Made by a program: the position numbers and the translations under genes | Part shown: one piece after another, positions 47,630-56,039 of the stretch | Numbering within the stretch: position 1 is the stretch's first letter | Layout: each line of letters opens with the position of its first letter | IMG/VR virus record: IMGVR_UViG_3300020084_000003 | Span: 1 to 64,000 of that record | Direction: 5' to 3' (one strand) | Length of the DNA stretch: 64,000 nt | Source: a virus | The notes under the pieces: model-generated | What the model was told of the DNA's origin: nothing | The model's database searches: none | The model's input: only the letters and a program-made list of their open reading frames with translations

Positions 47630-48571
47630 ATGAATAAAGATGAAACTTGGTCTGAGAAATACCGCCCAAAAACTATTGATGATGCTATCTTACCAAAAGA
47701 GATTAAAGAAAAATTCAAAAGTTACATACAAGCTGGTCAATTCCCCAATTTGGTTCTTAGTGGACCATCTGGCACAGGAAAGACCACAGCGGCATTAGCT
47801 CTAGTTTCTGAGCTTGATTGTGATAATTATTTTGTAAACGGTTCACTAAACGCTGGTATTGATCGACTGAGACATGATATAACCAATTTTGCTTCCACTA
47901 TTTCTTTTAGTGGAAAAAAGAAGGTTGTAATCATTGATGAAGCTGACGCAATGCCGAAATCAACGCAGTTGGGGTTCAGAAGCTTCACCAAACAATTTGA
48001 CGCAAACTGTAGCTTCATATTTACATGTAACTATAAGAAAAAACTTCTACCCGCTTTGATTTCACGTTTCGCTGAGATTGATTTCCATGTGGTAGAAGAT
48101 GAAAAGGCCGTGATGGCGTCAAAATTCATGAAAAGAACTGGCGAGGTTCTGGAAATGGAAAACGTGACATACGATAAAAAAGTCTTGGCACAGGTAATCA
48201 TGAAATATTACCCAGACTTTAGGAAAGTGTTGGTTGAAATTCAAGCCTACGTCAAAGACGGGCATCGCGTTCTGGATGCTGGCATTTTTGCTTCGATGAA
48301 GCATATTGATGTTAACCTAGTGTATGACTTTTTGAAGAACAAAGATTTTGACAGTATGCGCGAGTGGGTTGCCGAAAACAGTGACCAAGAGGCAAGTCTT
48401 ATTTTTAGAGAATTGTATGACAACTCAAAAGATCGCGTAGAACCTTCCACAATTCCAAACTTGGTAATGATCTTGGCTGAATATCAGTATAAAGATGCTT
48501 TGGTTGCCGATCCTGAAATCAACTTGGTTGCTTGTCTTGCAGAAATGATGGTGGAGTTATCCTTCAAATGA
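47630..48571 (+). CDS. 44: Clamp loader large subunit gp44
   Basis: 313 residues (T4 319). Walker A GPSGTGKTT (44-52), Walker B IIDEADAM near 101-108, arginine finger SRF near 144. AAA+ ATPase that loads gp45. AAAGGAA precedes the ATG. The stop overlaps the Zn-ribbon gene. Confidence 0.96.
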   Translation: MNKDETWSEKYRPKTIDDAILPKEIKEKFKSYIQAGQFPNLVLSGPSGTGKTTAALALVSELDCDNYFVNGSLNAGIDRLRHDITNFASTISFSGKKKVVIIDEADAMPKSTQLGFRSFTKQFDANCSFIFTCNYKKKLLPALISRFAEIDFHVVEDEKAVMASKFMKRTGEVLEMENVTYDKKVLAQVIMKYYPDFRKVLVEIQAYVKDGHRVLDAGIFASMKHIDVNLVYDFLKNKDFDSMREWVAENSDQEASLIFRELYDNSKDRVEPSTIPNLVMILAEYQYKDALVADPEINLVACLAEMMVELSFK

Positions 48572-48744
48572 GTGGATTTTCTTCATTGTTTAAAGCAAAG
48601 CGTGTTACATGCGTGTGCTGTAACAGAAGCGTTAAAGATAAAAATTTAGCGAAGATTGTGATAAAGACCGGTGATGGTGAGGTTTTGCGTAAAGTTTGCA
48701 AAGATTGTGAAGTAATTTTAAATGGAGTGAGCAAAGATGGATGA
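48568..48744 (+). CDS. Small zinc-ribbon protein
   Basis: 58 residues with two Cys pairs (CVCC near 16-19, CKDC near 44-47), a probable treble-clef or ribbon. Inserted between genes 44 and 62 with overlaps at both ends (ATGA at 48568; 8 nt with gene 62). Perhaps a clamp-loader accessory; function unknown. Confidence 0.7.
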   Translation: MSGFSSLFKAKRVTCVCCNRSVKDKNLAKIVIKTGDGEVLRKVCKDCEVILNGVSKDG

Positions 48745-49117
48745 AGAAAAGAAGCTGACGCCATTCGATTACGTCAAGTCCATTAACAATACTAAAAAGT
48801 ATATCTTTGATGACGGTGAAGGCTACAATGCCTTTATTGTCAACAAGCAATTGTCCTATTTTCACGATACTGTCTTGTATGCTAATGATGTAAACTTATC
48901 TTATGAGCTTACGGATGAACAGAAATATGATTATCTTTTCCATTCAATTAGAAAGAGAGATAGGTTCAAGAGTTGGCGCAAAGATAGCAATAAGAAAACT
49001 TTAGAAAATATAATGGAATATTATAGGTGCAGTAGTAAGGTAGCGAAACAATATATCAGAACCCTTACTGCCGATGAATTAGAAAATATAAATAATATAA
49101 TGGCACAACGCCAGTGA
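48737..49117 (+). CDS. 62: Clamp loader small subunit gp62
   Basis: 126 residues, shorter than T4 gp62 (187) but like the short cyanophage forms. LTPFDYVKSINNTKKYI at the N-terminus and VNKQLSYFHDTVLYANDVN are the conserved gp62 blocks. Forms the 4:1 loader with gp44. Confidence 0.88.
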   Translation: MDEEKKLTPFDYVKSINNTKKYIFDDGEGYNAFIVNKQLSYFHDTVLYANDVNLSYELTDEQKYDYLFHSIRKRDRFKSWRKDSNKKTLENIMEYYRCSSKVAKQYIRTLTADELENINNIMAQRQ

Positions 49118-49149
49118 TAAATTGTAATAATTATATAGGTGAAATTATA

Positions 49150-49548
49150 ATGGAAGACATTTTTAAAGGTGTCGGGGTTGAAGTAGAATTATATTCCCCT
49201 GACGATTTCTTAAAAATTAAAGAAACTCTGACAAGAATAGGCATTGCATCTAAAAAAGACAAGACTCTTTTTCAGTCATGCCATATCCTCCACAAAAGAG
49301 GCAAATATGCTATTCTTCATTTTAAAGAGCTATTTAAATTAGACGGTAAAATGACTGATATTTCCGAAGAGGATATATCTAGACGTGATTCGATTGCGCT
49401 ACTTTTAGATGAATGGAATCTCCTAAAGGTTGTAGGAGTTGACCGTGAAGATGATAGAGTTGATTTGAAACAAATTAAAATCGTTCCTTTCAAAGAGAAA
49501 AAGGATTGGAACTTGGAAACAAAATATAGTATTGGAAGGAAGAGATAA
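49150..49548 (+). CDS. regA: Translational repressor RegA
   Basis: 133 residues (T4 122). FLKIKETLTRIGIASKKDKTLFQSCHILHKRGKYAILHFKE-type core is conserved; only parts are quoted here: RIGIASKKDKTLFQSCHIL. RegA binds near start codons of many early mRNAs and represses them, including its own. The start at 49150 follows AGGTGAAATTATA; an ATG at 49114 lies within gene 62's end. Confidence 0.93.
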   Translation: MEDIFKGVGVEVELYSPDDFLKIKETLTRIGIASKKDKTLFQSCHILHKRGKYAILHFKELFKLDGKMTDISEEDISRRDSIALLLDEWNLLKVVGVDREDDRVDLKQIKIVPFKEKKDWNLETKYSIGRKR

Positions 49549-50066
49549 TGAGATATTATAAGGTAGACGCTGATGCAGTGCCAGATTTGGAATTTGAACA
49601 CGATCATTCCACTTTATTCAAACTACGTTCGTTTATAACACCAAAAAGCGAAGTTGTAGCATACAACCCACATCAAAAAGGACACTCCGTCCCTGTAAGA
49701 TTGAAAAATGATGTTCCATACATTTCAATCCAGCCGCAGTTTAGAGTTCTGGTATCCACTGGTATTGTATTCAGTATACCAACAAAATTCCAACTTAGAG
49801 TAACTTCAAACAAAGCTTTGGCTCTATCTAACGGAATTACATTGCTAAACGGAACTGAGATTTACGACAATGATTATACCGAAGAATTGAGACTGACTCT
49901 TTTCAATAACAGCGATACTCCTGTTCACATTTTCAATAACGAAGTAATTGCAGAGGCTACCTTGAATAAAGTTCTAGAATATACATTAGAACCTACATCT
50001 AGAAAAGTTGCTGTCAAGAATGTCGAATCAACTGAACCAGAAGACGAAGACAAAACAGACGAATAA
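49548..50066 (+). CDS. dUTPase-fold protein, probably atypical
   Basis: 172 residues of beta-structure. GIVFSIPTKFQLRVTSN, NGTEIYDNDYTEELRLTLFN and NNEVIAEATLN align with motifs 2-4 of trimeric dUTPases. The key motif 1 Asp-Leu and the usual Ser-rich motif 5 are not evident, and GRSSLA/motif 2 residues are altered, so it may be a structural or regulatory derivative. Acidic C-terminal tail. ATG overlaps the regA stop. Precedes the convergent terminator. Confidence 0.6.
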   Translation: MRYYKVDADAVPDLEFEHDHSTLFKLRSFITPKSEVVAYNPHQKGHSVPVRLKNDVPYISIQPQFRVLVSTGIVFSIPTKFQLRVTSNKALALSNGITLLNGTEIYDNDYTEELRLTLFNNSDTPVHIFNNEVIAEATLNKVLEYTLEPTSRKVAVKNVESTEPEDEDKTDE

Positions 50067-50092
50067 AAAAGGGGCCAATTGGCCCCTTTTCT
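50065..50092. terminator. Bidirectional terminator between convergent operons
   Basis: A-run, GGGGCC-AATT-GGCCCC, then T-run, with the same GGGCCAATTGGCCC core as at 18660. It ends both the replisome operon and the minus-strand tail operon. Confidence 0.9.
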
Positions 50093-50093
50093 T

Positions 50094-52277
50094 TTATTGA
50101 ATTCCCGGTCCTATGTATTGAGGCGGGCTGGATACAAAGTTATTAACACTACTATCAACTGGACCGCTTGTTGTATTAGTTATGTTGGTTCGGTTGTCAT
50201 TGTTTATTATAGTTGGTGATGATGTTCTATACTTGCTTTGCAGTCTTTCATCTACAGCATTCAAATCCAAGTTTCTAACAATTTCAGCAATGTTTCCTTG
50301 TGCTTGTCTCAAATCTTCAATAGCATTTCCAGTATCAACAAACACTGGCTGCTGTTCCATACCATAGTTTCCGTTTATATTCAGCATTTTGTTGAAGAAT
50401 TCTTGTGCGCGAGGATTTGTTCTCATCCATGCAATCACGTCTTCATCATTAGGCAAAAACTCTTCGCCTCTCTCATTTTCATACTGTTGTCTAATTGCAT
50501 GATATTCTAAGTCAGGATCGGTTATTCCACTAGAGAAATTAACTCCCAGATCATAAGGATTTCTCATGATTTCAGACAATAGACCTTTACCATCATTGGA
50601 GGTCCAGAATGAAGTGTTTCCTATATTTTGAGAAAGAATTCTACCAAAGTCTATCGCTTCCATGTCAGGAAACTTGCTTGCCAATTCTCTAATCAATTCC
50701 TGTGCTGCATCAATTTTTTCTTGTTCAGTTAGGTCATTGTTGTATTGGATGTTGTCAAACTGCCCGGTCAAATCTTCTTTGTTTTCTCTGATATAATCGG
50801 CCACATTTTGGTTTCTGGCAACATCAACTATTTCTAATCCGGGGGTTCTACTCGCATCCTCGGTAAGAATTTTATTGATTGCTTCCACAACTTTTTTATC
50901 GCCAATTCTCTCAGCCTCTTGCAATGAACTAATAAGTCCTGTTTTTTCCATGCTGGAAAGCACAAAATCTTCATTTTCTAATTGTTTTTGTAATATATCT
51001 TGTGCGTCTTGCATTTTATCTTCAATAACGCCTCTAGAATTTGTTATGTAAGAAATAAGTTTCTCACCAATAACCCAAGTCAAACCAATAGCTGCGCCTG
51101 CCAACATCCCGGTTGGTCCAAACATTGCACCATAAGTCGCAGATGTTACAACAAAATTTGCACTATCTTTAATATCGGCAACCATGTCTTCCGGTGCGCC
51201 CATTGCATCTGCGGCAGAACCTAACGCACTTGCTGCCAGAGTGCCAACAATTCCAGTGGCAATAGAAAGCAAACCATTACGAAGAAATGGTATTTTACTT
51301 AAAAATCCTCTTCTTGCAGCATCTCTTGCCACGTCAGAACCGCCGCCTGCTATGTTAGCGGCAGCGGTTGCTGCCAAAGATGCGCCTTTTCCTGCTGCCA
51401 AATTTTTAGTTAGATAAATCACAGAACCAGTTATAATGGCTCCAAACATATCTCCCAACTGCAATCCAAGAAAACCTAAATCAATATTAAGATCGAAATT
51501 GTCAAGCATATTATTGGCAAATGTAAAAGCGCCCCCTGCTATCAATCCGTAAAGACCTAGTTTTTTGCTAAAAGCTCGTCCTATTGCACCCCAAAGCATA
51601 CCACTTTTAAGAGGTTCTATAATAGGCTCAAGCAAAGCACCCAATATTGGTATTTTATCTATTTCATAATCATAAAATGCAGATTCAAGAAATTCACCGG
51701 CCAAGTCTGCCGCTACCATGCCACCCATCGCAGCAATAACTCTAAGTGGAAGTGCAGCTATTGCCAGTAATGGTCCTAGTGCGCCCAGAACTCCCATGAA
51801 TGAGCTTCCAGAACCATTTTTGTCCATAATAGGCTTTGGATTATTTTTTGGTTCTTTGTCTCTTCTTTTACGATCTTCACGATCTTCCGATTCCTGAATT
51901 CTATTCTGAATTTCTATATTTCTAAGTCTATCATGTTCGATGTATGTTTCGTTCAAGATATTCTTCAATATACTTGTTTGAATTTCCATCTCAGAATTAA
52001 TAGACTTGAAAGTATCATTAAACTTATCTAATCTTAATCCGATAGAACGTATAGAGTTGGTGCCAGTATTTCGTAGTAACTGGCCCTCATTCGTAATTTT
52101 ATCTACTAATTTTTTAGTGTTGTCGGAAAAGTTCTTGGCAAGTCTTTCGGTATCTGACATTGCAGTAGAATCATTTTGATCGCTCTGAGGTTTGGAGGCG
52201 ACAGAACGTTTGGAGGAAGACTTCTTTCCACCATCCGATTTATTTGTTTGGTCGTTTGTGCCGCCATTCTCTGCCAT
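50094..52277 (-). CDS. Tail tape-measure-like / gp29-like hub protein
   Basis: 727 residues. Charged, helical ends (N-terminal Ser/Lys/Asp-rich 60 residues; coiled coils near 95-150 and 430-560) and a hydrophobic Ala/Gly-rich central part with several membrane-like segments (about 170-420), the pattern of tail tape-measure proteins that thread DNA into the host. It lies directly after the putative tail-chaperone ORFs, as tape-measure genes do in other phages. It is probably the functional counterpart of T4 gp29, but homology was not tested. Confidence 0.7.
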   Translation of the reverse strand: MAENGGTNDQTNKSDGGKKSSSKRSVASKPQSDQNDSTAMSDTERLAKNFSDNTKKLVDKITNEGQLLRNTGTNSIRSIGLRLDKFNDTFKSINSEMEIQTSILKNILNETYIEHDRLRNIEIQNRIQESEDREDRKRRDKEPKNNPKPIMDKNGSGSSFMGVLGALGPLLAIAALPLRVIAAMGGMVAADLAGEFLESAFYDYEIDKIPILGALLEPIIEPLKSGMLWGAIGRAFSKKLGLYGLIAGGAFTFANNMLDNFDLNIDLGFLGLQLGDMFGAIITGSVIYLTKNLAAGKGASLAATAAANIAGGGSDVARDAARRGFLSKIPFLRNGLLSIATGIVGTLAASALGSAADAMGAPEDMVADIKDSANFVVTSATYGAMFGPTGMLAGAAIGLTWVIGEKLISYITNSRGVIEDKMQDAQDILQKQLENEDFVLSSMEKTGLISSLQEAERIGDKKVVEAINKILTEDASRTPGLEIVDVARNQNVADYIRENKEDLTGQFDNIQYNNDLTEQEKIDAAQELIRELASKFPDMEAIDFGRILSQNIGNTSFWTSNDGKGLLSEIMRNPYDLGVNFSSGITDPDLEYHAIRQQYENERGEEFLPNDEDVIAWMRTNPRAQEFFNKMLNINGNYGMEQQPVFVDTGNAIEDLRQAQGNIAEIVRNLDLNAVDERLQSKYRTSSPTIINNDNRTNITNTTSGPVDSSVNNFVSSPPQYIGPGIQ

Positions 52278-52282
52278 TTAAA

Positions 52283-52465
52283 TTATCCTTTTGACTGCTC
52301 TAATCTTTTTTGTTCAACTTCTTGAAGATGGTCCACCAATAGAGTATGAAATATATCACGTTCATATGGGAACATATCATCTAGGTCTGCTTTTGAGTAT
52401 TTATGATGCTGAATCAACGAAAACTGAACTTTATAGAATAGAAACAAGTCCATATGACTCAGCAT
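52283..52465 (-). CDS. Tail assembly chaperone-like ORF (probable frameshift extension)
   Basis: 60 residues. Its ATG overlaps the stop of the gp26-like gene (TAATG) and it lies 5 nt before the tape-measure gene. DDMFPYERDIFHTLLVDHL matches the MxPWERE-type motif of second tail-chaperone segments. It is in the -1 frame relative to the gp26-like gene, and a T7 heptamer (52471-52477) sits just before the stop, so it may also be made as a fusion of about 300 residues. Confidence 0.75.
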   Translation of the reverse strand: MLSHMDLFLFYKVQFSLIQHHKYSKADLDDMFPYERDIFHTLLVDHLQEVEQKRLEQSKG

Positions 52466-53184
52466 TAGATAAAAAAAGTTTCTGTTCCTTCTATGACAAA
52501 TGATTTTTCTTTACCCAGATTATTAGTATATTTTATCTCATGTCTAATTCTTGGTGTTGTTTGGAAGAATTCATTCATCGCTGCAACAGCCTTTGGATCA
52601 AGATCGTCTAGGAAATCACCAATGCTTTCATTTGTTTCGTTTGTGAAATCATATGTTGTTTCTGTAGAAACTAATTTATCCAAACAGCTAACCAAAATGT
52701 TGTATGAACGCTCCACTTCTGGCAAATCGCTTTTGTCAACTTCCATTATAGCATTTATTGTTGGGTATCTCATTACCAACATGTAATCGTCATTCAATTT
52801 TATTTTGTTTGAATGGTTTGGATATGTCTTTACTTCTATATTTTCCAAGTTCAATTTTAGAGTGACTGTTTCATCAGTCTCGTCATCTTTGATTTTGAAC
52901 TCGATTTCGTTGTCAACTGATCTTGATCTAATTCTCAAAAGAAGATATTCAATATCAAAAATAGGAAGTGTTTCCACGTCAAAAACATCTTTTTCTTTCT
53001 TCGCCCTCACACAGTTGTTCAGGATTTGCTTTGCGGAAAGAATTGCTTGTTCAAAATTCTTTGACTGTTTTGCTATAAGAAGTATTTTTTCTTCTTTAAC
53101 AGTATATGGTCTATATAGAATTTCCATTCCATTTGAAGGTAGCTTGTCTTCATAAAGAGGCATCTGTATCTTAGGTAGCGCCAT
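52465..53184 (-). CDS. 26: Baseplate hub assembly protein gp26-like
   Basis: 239 residues. PLYEDKLPSNGMEILYRPYTVKEEKILLIA is characteristic of the T4 gp26 family (only part is a motif: VKEEKILLIA). In T4-like phages this family precedes the tape-measure gene and resembles tail assembly chaperones. The last codons read ACT TTT TTT ATC TAA, giving a U UUU UUU slippery site. Starts 14 nt after the tube-initiator stop with a GGAG-type site. Confidence 0.8.
   Translation of the reverse strand: MALPKIQMPLYEDKLPSNGMEILYRPYTVKEEKILLIAKQSKNFEQAILSAKQILNNCVRAKKEKDVFDVETLPIFDIEYLLLRIRSRSVDNEIEFKIKDDETDETVTLKLNLENIEVKTYPNHSNKIKLNDDYMLVMRYPTINAIMEVDKSDLPEVERSYNILVSCLDKLVSTETTYDFTNETNESIGDFLDDLDPKAVAAMNEFFQTTPRIRHEIKYTNNLGKEKSFVIEGTETFFI
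52471..52477 (-). promoter_or_regulatory. Candidate programmed -1 frameshift heptamer U UUU UUU
   Basis: On the minus strand the frame reads A-CT T-TT-TTT-TAT before the stop: canonical X XXY YYZ with X=Y=Z=U. A -1 slip reads TAT CTA ATG and enters the 52283 ORF in frame, avoiding the gp26 stop 4 nt later. A weak 5-bp hairpin (GAGUC/GGACUU-like) follows about 13 nt downstream. Confidence 0.65.
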
Positions 53185-53198
53185 TCATTAATACTCCA

Positions 53199-53951
53199 TT
53201 ATAATAATTTGTCTAATAGTTTCTTGCCGTCATTATAGACGCGCTGTTTTATTCTTGTTTCGATATCAATAAAGTCTCGCAAAGTAGCGGAACGTGAATC
53301 GTTTGTGTGCATTGTTTTGCCGGGCTGGAAATATACGCCACTAATACCCTGCTTCAATCTATCAAGGGCTTCTGACCCATTTCCGGTTGCGCCAGCTTCC
53401 AGTTGCATACCGGAATATGAAAACTGAACTGGCATACTCACGTAATTATCATTATCATCCCAAGCTAGGTTAAGGGAAGTGACGTTTGTAGGAAATGCGT
53501 TAAAATATCTCGCTACATATTTATCATTGATATTGTCAGAACTGTAAAACCATATTTCCATAGTGGTTGCATAATCTTCCATATAACCAATTTCATACGC
53601 TGACATTCCATTGACGGTCATGTTAGGATTGCTAACATCATAATTTATAATTTCCTGCATCCATGCATGGAAAAAGCCCATCACTGCATGATTTGAATCC
53701 AGCATGAATGTGCAATTCAAAGGCTCAGATGAAATTCCATATGGTAGCATTTGAGGCAAACCATAGTTATTGTTAGCGTATTCAAATGTCTTTAGGTTCA
53801 AACCCGGTAAAGTTGTTTCTTTACAAAAAGCATGTAGATCGCCAATTCTCATTCTACCACGATCTTTGCCGTGTATAATAACTCTAAACAAGTTTGCTTT
53901 TGCAATGCCATTGTAGGCATTCAAGGTAGCTTTAAATTCGTTCATGTTCAT
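53199..53951 (-). CDS. Baseplate tail-tube initiator gp54/gp19-like protein
   Basis: 250 residues. KANLFRVIIHGKDRGR near the start and a C-terminal MPVQFSYSGMQLEAGATGNG fit the tail-tube/tube-initiator fold (gp19/gp54). The start at 53951 has AGAAGGAA about 10 nt upstream; an upstream ATG at 54041 belongs to another frame's overlap. It probably nucleates the tail tube on the baseplate. Confidence 0.75.
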   Translation of the reverse strand: MNMNEFKATLNAYNGIAKANLFRVIIHGKDRGRMRIGDLHAFCKETTLPGLNLKTFEYANNNYGLPQMLPYGISSEPLNCTFMLDSNHAVMGFFHAWMQEIINYDVSNPNMTVNGMSAYEIGYMEDYATTMEIWFYSSDNINDKYVARYFNAFPTNVTSLNLAWDDNDNYVSMPVQFSYSGMQLEAGATGNGSEALDRLKQGISGVYFQPGKTMHTNDSRSATLRDFIDIETRIKQRVYNDGKKLLDKLL

Positions 53952-54553
53952 TTTTTGATGTTCCTTCTGGAATCGGCCCAAACCTCTTCTTTGGACGCCT
54001 TTTTGAAACTTTCTACTGGCATGTATATTGCAGATTCCCATGCGCTCGGATGTATCTTCACAAACTCAGTTGTGAAATGTTTTCCCAAATATCTTTTTAT
54101 GCAAGGTTTAAAATATCGACTTTTTGCGACAGAAGCCAAAAGCTGATAGTTTATTTTCATTTTTGTTTTCTCGTCTAGATTTTTATTACTCACAGTTTCC
54201 ATTAGTGCATCTAGAAGCTTCGCTCTCATTGCAGGAGGAAGATAATGCAAATTAAGAGCTAGAATGCCGTCAGGATATCTTTCTATTGGTATTATTAATG
54301 GAAAGCTATCATAGTATTTCAGCGTATCTTTATGTTTAGGATCATAATGAACAAAATACATTTGTCCGGGTCCGACATTGGTCCACGACCTTATTTTGGT
54401 TGCACTTTCAGATTCAACTATCTTGCTTCCGCTGCGGCCTGAAATCTTGACAAGATTATCTCTGAACCAAGTAATTGATTCTTTTCTTTTAAATCTGCCT
54501 TTACCTTCGCTTACGTTTTTCTTCAATAAGTCTTGAAACAGTCTTCTAGCCAT
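53948..54553 (-). CDS. Conserved T4-like structural/DNA-end protein (gp2-like?)
   Basis: 201 residues, basic. YYDSFPLIIPIERYPDGILALNLHYLPP and a C-terminal VPVESFKKAS..VWADSRRN segment form a conserved block in cyano- and marine T4-like phages next to gene 4. It is often annotated as gp2 DNA end protector or as a hypothetical baseplate protein; I cannot tell which. Overlaps the gp54-like gene by 4 nt. Confidence 0.6.
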   Translation of the reverse strand: MARRLFQDLLKKNVSEGKGRFKRKESITWFRDNLVKISGRSGSKIVESESATKIRSWTNVGPGQMYFVHYDPKHKDTLKYYDSFPLIIPIERYPDGILALNLHYLPPAMRAKLLDALMETVSNKNLDEKTKMKINYQLLASVAKSRYFKPCIKRYLGKHFTTEFVKIHPSAWESAIYMPVESFKKASKEEVWADSRRNIKK

Positions 54554-55014
54554 TATCTAACACCCAATTCTTTCTCAGTGAATATTTCAAAGTCCCAACC
54601 TTTATCGGCACAGAACTCCCTTGCGGCCTTCCATTTAGCTTCATTTATAGCATAAGTTGCAGCTTCGCGCAAGTATCTTCTAGAAGTTCTGCCAGTTTTT
54701 GTAGCATTTTTCTTGCTAGGATCGGGCGGCATTGTCTGCGCCTTGGGCTTTATTTCTATCATTATTGTTCTGGTTTTTTTTGTTTTAGGATCGCGCAATC
54801 TAACAATAACGTCAGGAAAATACCGATGAACCCTGTTATCTTTTGGTGAAACGTATGGTATGGCTAATTCTTCACTGGACCACCAAATCACTTCTGGCCG
54901 CCTGTCCAAATATCTAAAAAACTTCGCTTCCCATAGGGAGCGATAGACTATGTTGGATGCATCACCATTATATTTTTCTGGATTCTGCGGCCTGAACATA
55001 CCCTTGTATGCCAT
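54553..55014 (-). CDS. 4: Head completion protein gp4-like
   Basis: 153 residues. VIWWSSEELAIPYVSP, HRYFPDVIV and IEIKPKAQT form a TnsA/restriction-endonuclease-like fold typical of T4 gp4 (gp50), the head-completion nuclease-like protein. An acidic-then-Lys catalytic triad D...E-I-K is present. Start preceded by GGAAATATT. A late-type promoter lies at 55057-55064. Confidence 0.85.
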   Translation of the reverse strand: MAYKGMFRPQNPEKYNGDASNIVYRSLWEAKFFRYLDRRPEVIWWSSEELAIPYVSPKDNRVHRYFPDVIVRLRDPKTKKTRTIMIEIKPKAQTMPPDPSKKNATKTGRTSRRYLREAATYAINEAKWKAAREFCADKGWDFEIFTEKELGVR

Positions 55015-55031
55015 AATATTTCCTTTTTGGT

Positions 55032-55039
55032 TATAAATA
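55032..55039 (+). promoter_or_regulatory. Late promoter TATAAATA (plus strand)
   Basis: TATAAATA 41 nt upstream of gene 48. It faces a minus-strand copy 17 bp away. Confidence 0.65.
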
Positions 55040-55056
55040 GTCTTGACTGTCAGTAA

Positions 55057-55064
55057 TATTTATA
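55057..55064 (-). promoter_or_regulatory. Late promoter TATAAATA (minus strand)
   Basis: TATAAATA on the minus strand, 43 nt before gene 4 start. The elements at 55032 and 55057 point toward each other with start sites only a few nt apart, so the two late operons diverge from nearly one point with overlapping initial transcripts. Confidence 0.65.
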
Positions 55065-55079
55065 AGGAAAATTTTCAAA

Positions 55080-56027
55080 ATGGCTACGAATATATCAAAT
55101 ATAGGAACATCTGTTCCAAAGCCAGTAAGATTGGACATGGACAATTACAGGAGAAATAGTTCAGCTTCAATGATGACATTTCCTACAGATTTGGGTGTCA
55201 ACTCTATGCTTATGGTATTTAGAAAGTATGAATACACTCCTGCTGGCACTATTGGTTTAAATTCTCTGCAAAGGGGCGATAGAGGCAACAGCGTTGTGCA
55301 AAGAGGATTGGACGCAGTTAATTTCCCAATTCCCACCAACCTTCAAGACCAAAACGAAGCCCGTCTTGGTAGATTTGATATGAGATACTTGGGTGACGTT
55401 GTAGCTCAGTCTTTTAACAGAGAAGATTTTGTTAAAATGACAAGTGCGGACGGTGCCGAGTTGTATAATATGATAAAAGGTGGAAATAAAGATGTTATGG
55501 ACGAAGCTGCATACTTGGCTAGATTTGCAGGCAGTGATTTTGCTAGAGCATTTAGTGCTGGTCGTGGTGTAGTTGCAAACCCTAAAGCATCTCTTGTCTA
55601 TGAAGGACATGAATTTAAACTGCATTCTTTCGTGTGGAATTTGGCCCCAAGATCAGAAGCAGATTCTATAATGTTGAAAAATATCACAGACGTTATTAAA
55701 AGAAATCAGCTACCCGCAACAGGTGGTCGAGTCGCAACAATGACATATTTGAGATATCCATCCATAGTAGACCTGTATCTTCTAGGTGTAGATCAAAACT
55801 TCTTCTACAAATTTAAACCGGCCATGCTAAGATCATTTAACATAAACTATTCTGGTCAGAACGCAGTCTCCATTTTGAGAGGCGGAAGACCGGCTAACGT
55901 AACAATAGAAATGAACTTCATCGAAACCGATATTCATTATAGTCATGAATATGGCGGCAGTATTGTGGATGATGTTGATATGGGCATAAATGATAATAGT
56001 AGATGGGGAACCGGCTCAGTAAGGTAA
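55080..56027 (+). CDS. 48: Baseplate tail tube cap gp48-like
   Basis: 315 residues (T4 364). FYKFKPAMLRSFNINYSG and a final GRPANVTIEMNFIETDIH are conserved gp48 C-terminal motifs; the N-terminus is Asn/Ser-rich. It caps the baseplate where the tail tube starts. AAGGAAA is close upstream. Confidence 0.9.
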   Translation: MATNISNIGTSVPKPVRLDMDNYRRNSSASMMTFPTDLGVNSMLMVFRKYEYTPAGTIGLNSLQRGDRGNSVVQRGLDAVNFPIPTNLQDQNEARLGRFDMRYLGDVVAQSFNREDFVKMTSADGAELYNMIKGGNKDVMDEAAYLARFAGSDFARAFSAGRGVVANPKASLVYEGHEFKLHSFVWNLAPRSEADSIMLKNITDVIKRNQLPATGGRVATMTYLRYPSIVDLYLLGVDQNFFYKFKPAMLRSFNINYSGQNAVSILRGGRPANVTIEMNFIETDIHYSHEYGGSIVDDVDMGINDNSRWGTGSVR

Positions 56028-56039
56028 GGGGATTTAGAA

